Assembly: GCF_001428385.1 (NCBI RefSeq)
Contig: NZ_LMSK01000002.1
Span: 152,703-216,702, forward strand
DNA: 64,000 bases
Reading direction: 5' to 3'
DNA from: Rhodanobacter sp. Soil772
GTDB lineage: Bacteria > Pseudomonadota > Gammaproteobacteria > Xanthomonadales > Rhodanobacteraceae
Below, piece after piece: positions 48,743-58,936 of the stretch. Position numbers and translations under genes: made by a program. The notes under the pieces were generated by a model, which was not told where the DNA came from, did no database searches, and was given only the letters and a program-made list of their open reading frames with translations. Positions within the stretch are counted from its first letter, which is position 1. Each line of letters opens with the position of its first letter.

Positions 48743-48764
48743 ACTAATGGATGGATACATTAGT
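48743..48764. promoter_or_regulatory. Operator-like palindrome between the CGNR regulator and the hydrolase
   Basis: ACTAATG and CATTAGT are perfect 7-bp arms around 8 bases, in an AT-rich patch centred between the two divergent genes. It is placed to control both promoters. Confidence 0.65.
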
Positions 48765-48822
48765 CAAAGCCAAGGCGCGGCAATCCGCGCCAGGCAGCAA
48801 CAACCGAAGGAGGCAAACCGCC

Positions 48823-49764
48823 ATGGCGGCATCAATGCAGTCCACCCACCCCACCACCGCGCCAACAAACGGCAGCACGCGTACCGTGCAACACCGTACC
48901 GTGACGACCGATGGCCTGGAGATTTTCTATCGCGAGGCCGGTCCGGCCGACGCGCCTTTGCTGGTTCTGCTGCACGGCTTCCCCGCCGCGTCACACCAGT
49001 ACGCGACACTCATCGACCGATTGAGCGACCGATTCCACCTGCTGGCGCCGGACTACCCCGGTTTCGGCTACAGCAGCGCGCCAGCCTCCAGCAACGCCGG
49101 CGGCAGCTTCGCTTACACGTTCGACCACCTGGCCGACATCACCGAGCACTGGCTGCGCCATCTCGGCGCGACCCGGTTTTTCATGTACGTGTTCGATTTC
49201 GGCGCGCCGGTCGGCTATCGCATCGCCAGCCGCCATCCGGACTGGATCCAGGGCGTGATCGCGCAGAACGGCAATGCTTACGAGGCCGGGTTGGGACCCA
49301 GCATGCAGCCGGCGGTGAAGTACTGGGCCGATCGCGCCGGCATGGAAGCCAATGTGCGCGGTGCACTCACCATCGCCGCCACGCGCGCCCAGCACGTCGA
49401 CGGCGCCGCCGACCCGCAGCGGATCAACCCCGACAGCTGGCTGCTGGACCAGCACTGGCTCGACCAGCCCGGCCGCGCGCAGGTGATGCTCGACCTGTTG
49501 TACGACTATCAGTCCAACGTGGCGCTGTATCCGACGTGGCAACGCTGGTTGCGCGAACGGCAGCCGCCGCTGCTGCTGCCGTGGGGCCGCAACGATGCGT
49601 TCTTCCCCGAAGCCGGCGCCCGCGCCTACCTGGCCGACGTACCGGGTGCGGAGTTGCACTTGCTCGACGGCGGCCACTTCATCCTGGACGAATACCTGGA
49701 CACGGTGGCCGACCTGATCCGCGACTTCATCACCCGCCACGCCACGACGGCGAAAGCGCGTTAG
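48823..49764 (+). CDS. Alpha/beta-fold hydrolase with Asp nucleophile (epoxide hydrolase/dehalogenase-like)
   Basis: A 313-residue enzyme. The oxyanion motif is LLHGFPAAS (about 49-57). The nucleophile elbow reads VFDFGAPVGYR with D125 instead of serine, as in epoxide hydrolases and haloalkane dehalogenases. The acid is in LLPWGRNDAFFPE and the histidine in LLDGGHFILDEY. AAGGAGG is 9 bases before the ATG at 48823, so the 24 residues upstream are excluded. The divergent regulator/exporter pair suggests inducible detoxification of a reactive small molecule. Confidence 0.9.
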   Translation: MAASMQSTHPTTAPTNGSTRTVQHRTVTTDGLEIFYREAGPADAPLLVLLHGFPAASHQYATLIDRLSDRFHLLAPDYPGFGYSSAPASSNAGGSFAYTFDHLADITEHWLRHLGATRFFMYVFDFGAPVGYRIASRHPDWIQGVIAQNGNAYEAGLGPSMQPAVKYWADRAGMEANVRGALTIAATRAQHVDGAADPQRINPDSWLLDQHWLDQPGRAQVMLDLLYDYQSNVALYPTWQRWLRERQPPLLLPWGRNDAFFPEAGARAYLADVPGAELHLLDGGHFILDEYLDTVADLIRDFITRHATTAKAR

Positions 49765-49842
49765 ACACAGACGGCGCCCGCCTGTAGCCATCGTCATTCC
49801 CGCGAGGCGCTGGTTGCTCCATGCGGCACAGCCGCCCATCGC

Positions 49843-50760
49843 TCACCCGCGTGGATGATGCTGCGCATGCAGCCGCTTCAGGCCTTCCTTCGCCACCAGG
49901 GTGTAGATCTGCGTGGTGCTGAGCGAGCTGTGGCCGAGCAGCATCTGCAGCGCGCGCAGGTCGGCGCCGTGGTTGAGCAGGTGGGTGGCGAAGGAGTGCC
50001 GCAGCACGTGCGGCGAGATGCGTTTCGGGTTGATGCCGACCTTGAGTGCGTAGCGCCTCACCAAAGTCCAGAACATCTGCCGGGTCATGCCTTCGCCGCG
50101 TTTGCTAAGGAACAGCGCCTGCGGCTGGCGGCCTTTCGCCAGCGCCGGCCGCGCGTCGGCCAGGTAGGCGCCGATACGCGCCAACGCTTCCTCGCCGACC
50201 GGCACCAGCCGGTCCTTGCCGCCCTTGCCGGTGACGCGCAGCACGCCCTGGCGCGGGTTCAGCGCGGCCAGCGGCAACTCCACCAGTTCGGACACACGCA
50301 GGCCGGAGGCGTACATCAGCTCCAGCATCGCGCGATCGCGCAGGCCCAGCATGGTGTCGGTGTCAGGTGCGCCGAGCAGGCCCTCGATCTCGCGTTCGGC
50401 CAGCGCCTTGGGCAGGCTGCGCGGCAACTTCGGGCGCTCGATCAGCAGGGTCGGGTCGGCGAAGCCCGGCTCGCTGCGGGCGAGGAACGCGTAGTAGCGG
50501 CGGAACGCCGATTGCCGCCGCGCGATCGAACGCACCGCCACCGACTGCGCGCCGTGATACGCGGAAATGTCCTCGCGTCGTGCCGTGCGCAGATTGCGCC
50601 CGCGCGTGGCCAGCCAGATCGCCAGCACCTCGAGGTCGCGCCGGTACGCCTCCAGCGTGCGGTCGGCCAGGCCGTCTTCCGACCACACCCGTTCCACGAA
50701 CATGCTTATGCTCAGCCGGTCGGCTTCGGCGATACTGGCGCGGTTTTCTTCCTCTCCCAT
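49843..50760 (-). CDS. xerD: Tyrosine recombinase XerD
   Basis: A 305-residue site-specific recombinase that with XerC resolves chromosome dimers at dif. The N-terminal SAM-like domain is at about 15-100. Catalytic residues are visible: R in ASGLRVSEL, K in TGKGGKDRLVP, HxxR in SPHVLRHSFATHLL, H in LLGHSSLSTT, and Y in TQIYTLV. Starts at 50760 or 50778 are both possible; neither has a clear ribosome site. It is divergent from the RDD gene. The length fits XerD rather than a phage integrase. Confidence 0.92.
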   Translation of the reverse strand: MGEEENRASIAEADRLSISMFVERVWSEDGLADRTLEAYRRDLEVLAIWLATRGRNLRTARREDISAYHGAQSVAVRSIARRQSAFRRYYAFLARSEPGFADPTLLIERPKLPRSLPKALAEREIEGLLGAPDTDTMLGLRDRAMLELMYASGLRVSELVELPLAALNPRQGVLRVTGKGGKDRLVPVGEEALARIGAYLADARPALAKGRQPQALFLSKRGEGMTRQMFWTLVRRYALKVGINPKRISPHVLRHSFATHLLNHGADLRALQMLLGHSSLSTTQIYTLVAKEGLKRLHAQHHPRG

Positions 50761-50810
50761 GCGCACGATGCTGGCCATTGCACGCGCACTACGCAAGCGA
50801 CCGACCCACG

Positions 50811-51314
50811 ATGCCGCCGAACTTCGCCACCACCGACACCCCGTGCCCGCTGTGGCGCCGCTTATTGGCGCTGGTCTACGACCTGCTGATCGTGCTGGCG
50901 ATCGTGATGGTGGTGGGCTTGCTGTGCCAGCTCGCCACCGGCGGCAAGCTGATCCGCACCGGCGCGACGGTGGCCGTGCCGATCTGGTACCAGGTGCTGC
51001 AGGGCCTGGTGGTGGCGACGTATTTCATCAGCTCATGGCGGCGCGGCGGGCAGACGCTGGGCATGCGGCCGTGGCGTATCCGGGTCACCCGCGACGATGG
51101 CGGCGCGCCGTCGCTGCAGCAGGCGCTGATCCGCGTGCTGGTGGCGGCCGCGCCACTGGTGTTGCTGTTGCTGGCGCCGGTGCTCGGGCTGCGCGCGACG
51201 GTGTGGACGCTGTTGGCCGTGTGGGCCGGCTGGTTCGCCGTGGCCGCGTTCGATCCGCGACGGCGTACGCTGCACGACATCGCGGCCGGCACCGAGATCC
51301 GCCGGATGGACTGA
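50811..51314 (+). CDS. RDD family membrane protein
   Basis: A 167-residue inner-membrane protein with three to four helices. The family pattern is present: RRLLALVYDLLIVLAIVM at the start (R and D in the first helix), GQTLGMRPWRIRV in the middle and DPRRRTLHDIAAGT at the end. Function is unknown; some members are linked with ion exchange. It is 41 bases upstream of the methyltransferase gene. Confidence 0.9.
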   Translation: MPPNFATTDTPCPLWRRLLALVYDLLIVLAIVMVVGLLCQLATGGKLIRTGATVAVPIWYQVLQGLVVATYFISSWRRGGQTLGMRPWRIRVTRDDGGAPSLQQALIRVLVAAAPLVLLLLAPVLGLRATVWTLLAVWAGWFAVAAFDPRRRTLHDIAAGTEIRRMD

Positions 51315-51355
51315 GTTTCACGCTTCGCTCAGCACAGCCGCGGTTCAATCCGCCG

Positions 51356-52123
51356 ATGCCCGAACCGCCTTACGCCGAAAGCCGCAGCGACGCCGCACTG
51401 GTCCGCACCAACCACGATTTCTACGAGTCGCTGTGGGCGCAGGCGAAACTGATCGCGCCGGAGCGCTTCAACACCTGGCCGCTGCTTCACGAGCTGGCCG
51501 ACGCCGCGCCGCGCCGGCTGGAGGTGGCGCCCGGCCTGCGCCCGCGGTTGCCGTTGCGCGGTACCTGTTTCGTCGACCTCAGCCACGCCGCGCTGCGCCG
51601 CCTGCACGACAGCGGCGCCGCGGCGGTGCACGGCATGATCGGCGCCCTGCCCTGCGCCGACGCCAGCTTCGACCTGGTCTGCGCGCTCGACATCCTCGAA
51701 CACGTCGCCGACGACGCCGCCGCGCTGGCGGAACTGGCGCGCGTGGCCGCACCCGGCGCCAGCGTGCTGCTGTCGGTGCCGCTGCATCCGGCGGCATGGA
51801 CCGCGTTCGACGACTTCGTCGGCCACTGCCGCCGCTACGAGCCGGAGCAGATCGCGGCCCGGCTCGCCCGGCACGGCTTCGTCATCGAACGCAGCGCGGT
51901 GTACGGCATGCAGCCGAAGTCGCCGCGCCTGCTTGAACTCGGCCAGTGGTACCTCATCCATCGGCGCGAGCGCGCGATGTGGTGGTACAACCGGGTGTTC
52001 ATGCCGCTCGGCCTGCGCTTCCAGAAACCGCTGCGATGGCGCGATGGACTGGGCGACACGGACGGGGTCGACGAACTGCTGTTGCGCTGCCGTTACCGCC
52101 CGGCCACAACGCCAAGTCACTGA
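51356..52123 (+). CDS. Class I SAM-dependent methyltransferase
   Basis: A 255-residue protein. The Rossmann core is shown by the acidic loop FVDLSHAALRRLH, LPCADASFDLVCALDILEHV (motif II/III, about 95-114) and PGASVLLSVPLHP. The canonical glycine-rich motif I is poorly conserved (EVAPGLRPRLP). The C-terminal part (YRRERAMWWYNRVF-like) has aromatic/basic residues that may contact a membrane. Substrate unknown. The start at 51356 has no clear ribosome site. Confidence 0.85.
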   Translation: MPEPPYAESRSDAALVRTNHDFYESLWAQAKLIAPERFNTWPLLHELADAAPRRLEVAPGLRPRLPLRGTCFVDLSHAALRRLHDSGAAAVHGMIGALPCADASFDLVCALDILEHVADDAAALAELARVAAPGASVLLSVPLHPAAWTAFDDFVGHCRRYEPEQIAARLARHGFVIERSAVYGMQPKSPRLLELGQWYLIHRRERAMWWYNRVFMPLGLRFQKPLRWRDGLGDTDGVDELLLRCRYRPATTPSH

Positions 52124-52213
52124 TTGGACTGGGCACCGCGCTTGCGGCATCGCAACACGCGGGGATCAAACGGCGCTAAGATGATCCTTTCGTCTGCGGC
52201 TCACCCACCTCCG

Positions 52214-53486
52214 ATGCTTTATCAGATCCATGAATGGCAGCGCGCGTTCCTCGGCCCGTTGAGTCACTTCGCGCAGGCCAGCGCGCGCATGCTCAACGAC
52301 ACCAGCAGCCCGTTCGCGCAGCTGCCGGGCGCACAGCGGATGGCTGCCGGCTACGAGCTGGCCCATCGCCTCGGCAAGGATTACGAGAAGCCCGAATTCG
52401 GCATCCACACCGCCACCGCGCACGAGCACGAGATCGCGGTGATCGAGCGGGTTGCGCTGGCCAAGCCGTTCTGCCAGCTGAAGCGCTTCAAGCGTTTCAG
52501 CGACGATCCGTCCACCATCGAGAAGATGAAGAGCGATCCGGTGGTGCTGGTGGTGGCGCCGCTGTCCGGCCATCACGCCACGCTGCTGCGCGACACCGTG
52601 CGCACGCTGCTGCGCGACCACAAGGTCTACATCACCGACTGGGTCGACGCGCGCATGGTGCCGGCCGCGGCCGGCCCGTTCGGGCTGGACGACTACATCG
52701 CCTACGTCGAGGCATTCATCCGCCACATCGGCGCATCCACCCTGCACGTGATCTCGGTGTGCCAGCCGACTGTGCCGGTGCTGGCGGCGGTGTCGCTGAT
52801 GGCCGCACGCGGCGAAGACACGCCGCGCAGCCTGACCATGATGGGCGGCCCGATCGACCCGCGCCGCAGCCCCACCAGCGTCGACAACCTGGCCACCAAC
52901 CAGCCGTTGTCGTGGTTCAGGGGCAACGTGATCCACACGGTGCCATCGAACTATCCCGGCCGCGGCCGCGAAGTCTACCCGGGCTTCCTGCAGCACGCCG
53001 GCTTCATCGCGATGAACCCCGGCCGGCACCTCAGCTCGCACTGGGACTTCTACCAGGACCTGCTGCGCGGCGACCTCGACGACGCCGAATCGCACCGCAA
53101 GTTCTATAACGAGTACAACGCCGTGCTGGACATGCCGGCCGAGTTCTATCTCGACACGATCGAGAAGGTGTTCCAGCAATTCCTGCTGCCGCGCGGCCTG
53201 TGGGACGTGGCGGGCGAGCGGGTGAACCCTGCCGCGATCAGGCACAGCGCCCTGCTTACCGTCGAGGGCGAACTGGACGACATCTCCGGCCTGGGCCAGA
53301 CCGAAGCCGCGCACGACCTGTGCAGCAACATCCCGGCCAAACGCCGCGCGCACAAGGTGATCGAAGGCGCCGGCCACTACGGCATCTTCAGCGGCCGCCG
53401 CTGGCGCGAAACGGTCTACCCGCAGGTGCGCGACTTCATCCGCCAGTTCGACGCCGCCCCGGCAGACACGCGCGGCGCGGCGAAGG

Positions 53487-53512
<26 letters not shown>
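52214..53512 (+). CDS. phaZ: Intracellular polyhydroxyalkanoate (PHB) depolymerase
   Basis: A 432-residue alpha/beta hydrolase that degrades granule-bound polyhydroxybutyrate. The nucleophile is Cys in the box SVCQPTVP at residue 183, the same place as in the Ralstonia PhaZ1 type, with the histidine in [13 protein letters not shown] near 388. It starts [15 protein letters not shown], typical of the family. A basic C-terminal tail ends RARKTR. The last 26 bases overlap the convergent threonine aldolase gene. No synthase gene is near. Confidence 0.93.
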
Positions 53513-54506
<994 letters not shown>

Positions 54507-54628
54507 GATCCACCCCTTGCTGTCGGCAAAAGGAATCAGCTTGGCCGCATCGGGCGTTCCGGGCAAGTGCGTGCTGCGTCCGGAAGGACTCTTACAGCGA
54601 CTGTCACCGCCATCGGGCGGCGATGCGC

Positions 54629-55729
54629 TCAGACGCGCCTTCGGAAATACAGCCAGGCCGCCACCACCAGGATCGACGCCGGCAGCAAATTCGCCAGCAG
54701 TGGCGGCATGCCGTACACCGTGCCGAAATTCACCATCGCCTGCTGCAGGAAATACCAGCCGAGCGCGAGCAGGATGCCGATGAACATGCGCTTGCCCAAG
54801 CCGCCGGAACGCAGCGAGCCGAATGCGAACGGCATCGCGCACAGCACCAGCACCAGCACGTTGAGCGGATACAGCGCGCGGCCCCAGAACGCCACTGCAT
54901 AAGTGCCGGGGCTTTGGCCGTTGCCTTCCAGGTAAGCCATGTTGCGGCGCAGGTCGCGCATGGAAAGGTACTGTGGCTGGATCACCGACTGCGCCAGTAC
55001 CTGCGGATCGAGGCTGGACTTCCACGGCAGCGCGGCCGCGGTACCGGTATGCGTGCCCTGCGCATCGAGCGTGGTGACGCGCACGTCGTGCAGCACCCAT
55101 TGCCGGCCGTCGTGTTCGGCGGTCTTCGCCCATACCAGGCGGTTGAGCTTGCCGTCGGCAGTGAAGGTGAACACGCGCACGTCGCTGAGCTGCACCGAGC
55201 CGACGCCGTCACGCTGCTTCAGCGAGGTGCCGCGCGCATTGATGATGTCGGCGCCGTCGCGCGCCCACAGGCCGCTGCTGGTGCCCATGCCGAGGTTGCC
55301 GGGCTTGGCCCGCGTCTGCATCACCTGCGCCTGCTGGTCGCCCCACGGCGCCAGTGTCTCGCCCATGATCACCACGCCGACGATCAGCACCGCGACCACG
55401 CCGACCGCGGAACCGGCAATGCGCAAGCGCGACATGCCGGCCGCGCGCAGCGCGGTGAGCTCGCCGGTGCCGGCCAGTCCGCCCAGGCCGAGCAGGCCGC
55501 CGATCAGTGCGGCGTTGCCGAACATCTCGTAGGCGCGGCGCGGGAACGTCACCAGTACGTAGGCCACCGCATTGCTCAGCGTGTAGCCGTGCTTGCCGAC
55601 GTTGCCGAGCTGGCGCAGCAACTGGGTCACCGCATCGAAGCCGGTCAGCACCAGCCACACCATCAGCATCGAGCCGAGCACGCTCATCGCCACCAGCCGG
55701 TCGACCCGCTTGATGTTGAACACGGTCAT
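54629..55729 (-). CDS. lptG: LPS export permease LptG
   Basis: A 366-residue inner-membrane permease of the LptB2FG complex that extracts LPS for transport to the outer membrane. It has six helices: [22 protein letters not shown] in the first, a coupling helix region with [18 protein letters not shown] (about 90-107), a periplasmic beta-jellyroll domain (about 135-265), and two C-terminal helices. The start at 55729 overlaps the lptF stop (ATGA). Confidence 0.95.
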   Translation of the reverse strand: MTVFNIKRVDRLVAMSVLGSMLMVWLVLTGFDAVTQLLRQLGNVGKHGYTLSNAVAYVLVTFPRRAYEMFGNAALIGGLLGLGGLAGTGELTALRAAGMSRLRIAGSAVGVVAVLIVGVVIMGETLAPWGDQQAQVMQTRAKPGNLGMGTSSGLWARDGADIINARGTSLKQRDGVGSVQLSDVRVFTFTADGKLNRLVWAKTAEHDGRQWVLHDVRVTTLDAQGTHTGTAAALPWKSSLDPQVLAQSVIQPQYLSMRDLRRNMAYLEGNGQSPGTYAVAFWGRALYPLNVLVLVLCAMPFAFGSLRSGGLGKRMFIGILLALGWYFLQQAMVNFGTVYGMPPLLANLLPASILVVAAWLYFRRRV

Positions 55730-56841
55730 GCCGGCACAGCCGGCGGTGGCGCTCGCAACTTGCGCGGGGAATACTGCTTCCACAGCATCCAGCCGGCCAG
55801 CGCCAGCACCAGCGCATGCAGCGCCCACAGCGGCGCCTCGTTGTGCCAGTGGCCCTTGCCGATCTGCGCGCGGCCTAGTGCCAGCAGCGTGTAGTAGAGA
55901 TAGAACGTGACCACCGCCAGCAGCAGCCGGCCGTACTTCGGCTCGCGCGGGCTCTGCCGCGACAGCGGCAACGCCAGCAGCAGCAGCACCAGGGTCAACG
56001 GCGGCGCGTTGGCGCGCCAGGCGAATTCGGCGCGGTCGTCCGGATCGTCCGACTGGAACAGCGCCCAGCTGCTCTTCGAATGCGCCGGATCGTCGTCCTC
56101 GTCGGCCTGCACATTGGACAGCGAAGTGTCGTTGCGCTGGTACTGCATCTGCCGCCAGTTGTTCACGCCGAGCGGAATGTCGTACTGCCAGCCGTCCTTG
56201 AACGCGATGAAGCGGCCGTCGCCGTTGCTCTCTTGGTATAGCTCGCCGCTGGCTGCGCTGACCACCTTCAGGTGCGGCGGACCGTTCTTGCTGTCGCTCT
56301 GGGTCGCCACGAACGTGCGCCCCAACTTGCTGCCGTCGCGGCTGAGGCTGTCGACGAAGATGATGCCGCCCTTGCCCGGCAACTCGGTGAAGCGCCCCGC
56401 GTCCAGCCCGGCCGCGATCACCGAACGGTTCGCCACAGCCACCATCGCATCGCTGGTGCGCACCGCCCACGGCCCCAGCCAGAGCGAGACTAGCGCAGTG
56501 ATCGCCACCAGCACCGCACCGAGGATCAGCACCGGCCGCAGCAGTCCGCGCGGGCCCATGCCGGAGGAGGACAGCACATGCATCTCGCTTTCGCGATACA
56601 TCCGCCCCAGCCCCAGCAGCACGCCGACGAAACTGGCCAGCGGCATCATGTTGGTGAGGCCGTCGAGCGTGCGCAGGCCCAGCACCTGGAACATCACGCT
56701 GGCCGGGAAGCTGCCGTTGGCGACCTGCTGCAGCACCCGGGCGAACGCGCTGCCGGCCACGACCACCAGCAGCACCACCACGGTGGCGGCCACGGTCTGC
56801 GCCAGCTCGCGCAGGAAATAGCGGTCGAGGATGCTCAGCAT
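55726..56841 (-). CDS. lptF: LPS export permease LptF
   Basis: A 371-residue partner of LptG. It begins [16 protein letters not shown], has six helices and a periplasmic domain with many aspartates ([11 protein letters not shown], about 245-255) that looks longer than usual. The coupling segment is [21 protein letters not shown]. It is divergent from pepA with 98 bases between, as in many gammaproteobacteria. Confidence 0.95.
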   Translation of the reverse strand: MLSILDRYFLRELAQTVAATVVVLLVVVAGSAFARVLQQVANGSFPASVMFQVLGLRTLDGLTNMMPLASFVGVLLGLGRMYRESEMHVLSSSGMGPRGLLRPVLILGAVLVAITALVSLWLGPWAVRTSDAMVAVANRSVIAAGLDAGRFTELPGKGGIIFVDSLSRDGSKLGRTFVATQSDSKNGPPHLKVVSAASGELYQESNGDGRFIAFKDGWQYDIPLGVNNWRQMQYQRNDTSLSNVQADEDDDPAHSKSSWALFQSDDPDDRAEFAWRANAPPLTLVLLLLALPLSRQSPREPKYGRLLLAVVTFYLYYTLLALGRAQIGKGHWHNEAPLWALHALVLALAGWMLWKQYSPRKLRAPPPAVPA

Positions 56842-56939
56842 GCGATAAACTTGTCCGCTTGACCGGTTCGGCCGATCGGCCGGCAAACCGCAAGTCTAGC
56901 CTGTCCGGCCGCTGCCGGGCCCATACAGGAACCACCCCG

Positions 56940-58427
56940 ATGACACTCCAGTTCAGCCTCGGCTCCGCCGCCCCCGCCGCCGTCGACAGCGCCTGCGTGC
57001 TGGTCGGCGTGTACGAACAGGGCGTGCTGACCAGCGCGGCCGCCCAGGTGGACAGCGCCGCCGGCGGAGTGATCAAGCGCCAGGTGGAAAGTGGCGACAT
57101 CAGCGGCAAGGCCGGCAGCACCACGCTGCTGTTCGCGCCCACCGGCGTCGCCGCGCAGCGCGTGCTGGTGGTCGGCCTGGGCACGCAGAAATCGTTCGAT
57201 GCCGCGCGCTACCAGAAGGTGAACATCGAGGCGGCACGCGCGCTCGGCCGCCTGCCGGTGGCGCATGCGGTGTCCTACCTCACCGAAGTGGACGTACCCG
57301 GTCGCGACAGCGCCTGGCGCGTACGCATCGCCGCGCTGGCCAGCGACCACGCCGCCTACCGCTACACCGCCACGTTCAAGCCGCGCGACAAGAGCCGCCA
57401 GCCGGAACTCGCCGCGCTCGCCTTCGCCGCCGGCGCCGACGCGCAAGGCGGACTCGACCAGGCCGTGGCGATTGCCGCCGGCGTGCGCTTCGCCCGTGAG
57501 CTGGCCAACCTGCCGCCGAACATCTGCAACCCGGCGTACATCGCGGCGCAGGCGCAGGCGTTCGCCGACACGCAGGACAAGGTCAGTTGCAGCGTGCTCG
57601 ATGACGTCGCGATGGAGAAGCTCGGCTTCGGTTCGCTGCTGGCGGTGGCGCGCGGCTCGGTCAACAAGCCGCGCCTGATCGCCCTCGAATACAAGGGCGG
57701 CAACGACGGCGACAAGCCGTACGCGTTCGTCGGCAAGGGCGTCACCTTCGACTCCGGCGGCATCAGCCTGAAGCCCGGCGCCGGCATGGAGGAGATGAAG
57801 TTCGACATGGGCGGCGCCGCCGGCGTGCTCGGCGCGTTTGTCGCCGCAGTGAAGATGGGCCTGAAGCTCAACCTGGTCTGCGTGGTGCCCAGCGTGGAGA
57901 ACATGCCCGACGGCGACAGCTACCGCCCCAGCGACGTGCTGACCAGCCTGTCCGGGCTCACCATCGAAGTGCTCAACACCGACGCCGAAGGCCGGCTGAT
58001 CCTGTGCGACGCGCTGACCTATACCGCGCAGACCTACCAGCCGCAGGCGCTGATCGACGCCGCCACGCTCACCGGCGCCTGCGTGGTCGCGCTGGGCAAA
58101 CACGCCACCGGCCTGATGAGCAAGCACGACGACCTCGCCGCCGAGCTCATCGCCGCCGGCGAGGAAACGCTCGACCGCGCCTGGCGCCTGCCGCTGTGGG
58201 ACGACTACCAGGCCCAGCTCGACTCCGGCTTCGCCGACGTCGCCAACATCGGCGGCAAGAGCGCCGGCGCAATCACCGCCGCGTGTTTCCTGTCGCGCTT
58301 CACCGACGGCCAGCGCTGGGCCCACCTGGACATCGCCGGCACGGCCTGGGACGAAGGCCGCAAGGGCCTGGCCACCGGCCGACCAGTGGCGCTGCTGGCG
58401 CAGTGGCTTATTGACCGGGATTCGTGA
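56940..58427 (+). CDS. pepA: Leucyl aminopeptidase (PepA, M17)
   Basis: A 495-residue two-metal exopeptidase that also acts as an accessory protein in Xer recombination in E. coli. The M17 signature [10 protein letters not shown] (about 345-354) and metal motifs [15 protein letters not shown] and [10 protein letters not shown] are complete. AGGAA is 8 bases before the ATG at 56940. The final residues DRDS and the stop codon are provided by the start of an intergenic repeat, so the C-terminus may have been changed by that insertion. Confidence 0.96.
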   Translation: MTLQFSLGSAAPAAVDSACVLVGVYEQGVLTSAAAQVDSAAGGVIKRQVESGDISGKAGSTTLLFAPTGVAAQRVLVVGLGTQKSFDAARYQKVNIEAARALGRLPVAHAVSYLTEVDVPGRDSAWRVRIAALASDHAAYRYTATFKPRDKSRQPELAALAFAAGADAQGGLDQAVAIAAGVRFARELANLPPNICNPAYIAAQAQAFADTQDKVSCSVLDDVAMEKLGFGSLLAVARGSVNKPRLIALEYKGGNDGDKPYAFVGKGVTFDSGGISLKPGAGMEEMKFDMGGAAGVLGAFVAAVKMGLKLNLVCVVPSVENMPDGDSYRPSDVLTSLSGLTIEVLNTDAEGRLILCDALTYTAQTYQPQALIDAATLTGACVVALGKHATGLMSKHDDLAAELIAAGEETLDRAWRLPLWDDYQAQLDSGFADVANIGGKSAGAITAACFLSRFTDGQRWAHLDIAGTAWDEGRKGLATGRPVALLAQWLIDRDS

Positions 58428-58508
58428 TTCGAGATTCGGGATTGGCAAGAGCCAAAGCCTGTAGCATGCCGGTTTTCCGAATCCCCAATCCCGACTCCCG
58501 AATCCCGC
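58416..58508. repeat. GATTCGGGATT-family inverted repeat at the end of pepA
   Basis: The left arm (58416-58444, GGGATTCGTGATTCGAGATTC) includes the pepA stop; the right arm (58477-58508) carries CCGAATCCCCAATCCCGA. It fills the entire pepA-holC gap. Confidence 0.85.
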
Positions 58509-58515
58509 CAACACC

Positions 58516-58935
58516 ATGCGTGCCGACTTCTACTTGATCGACAAGCCGCGCTTTCGCGAACAGCCGCTGCTGCTCGTTTGCGAACTGGCGAAAAAAGCGT
58601 TTGCGGGACAGCAGCCGACGCTGATCCTGACCCGCGACCACGACCAGGCGCATGCGCTGGACGAATTGCTGTGGGAATTCGACGACGATGCGATGATCCC
58701 GCACCAGCTGGCCGGCGACGATGACGACGACGAAGCCGCGGTGCTGATCGTGCCGCCCGGTGTCGACAGCGCCGACCGGCCGCTGCTGATCAACCTGCGC
58801 GAAACCTGCCCCGCCGGCCGCTACCAGCGCGTGCTGGAAGTGGTCGCTGCCGACCCGGCCGAACGCGACGGCTCGCGCACGCGTTGGCGCGAATACCAGC
58901 GGCTGGGCTTCGAGTTGCACAAGTACGACATGTGA
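58516..58935 (+). CDS. holC: DNA polymerase III chi subunit
   Basis: A 139-residue clamp-loader accessory protein that links polymerase III to SSB. It starts MRADFYLID and has the family pattern of LLLVCELAKKAF and LDELLWEFDDDAMIPH, with an acidic loop of five aspartates (DDDDDEAA, about 68-75). The pepA-holC order is standard. Its stop is 2 bases from the convergent kinase gene. Confidence 0.93.
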   Translation: MRADFYLIDKPRFREQPLLLVCELAKKAFAGQQPTLILTRDHDQAHALDELLWEFDDDAMIPHQLAGDDDDDEAAVLIVPPGVDSADRPLLINLRETCPAGRYQRVLEVVAADPAERDGSRTRWREYQRLGFELHKYDM

Positions 58936-58936
58936 C

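Noticed and set aside
49843..50760. Phage or integron integrase as a sign of a mobile island
   Set aside because: Length and motifs fit housekeeping XerD, and no attachment repeats, tRNA or other mobile genes were found near it.
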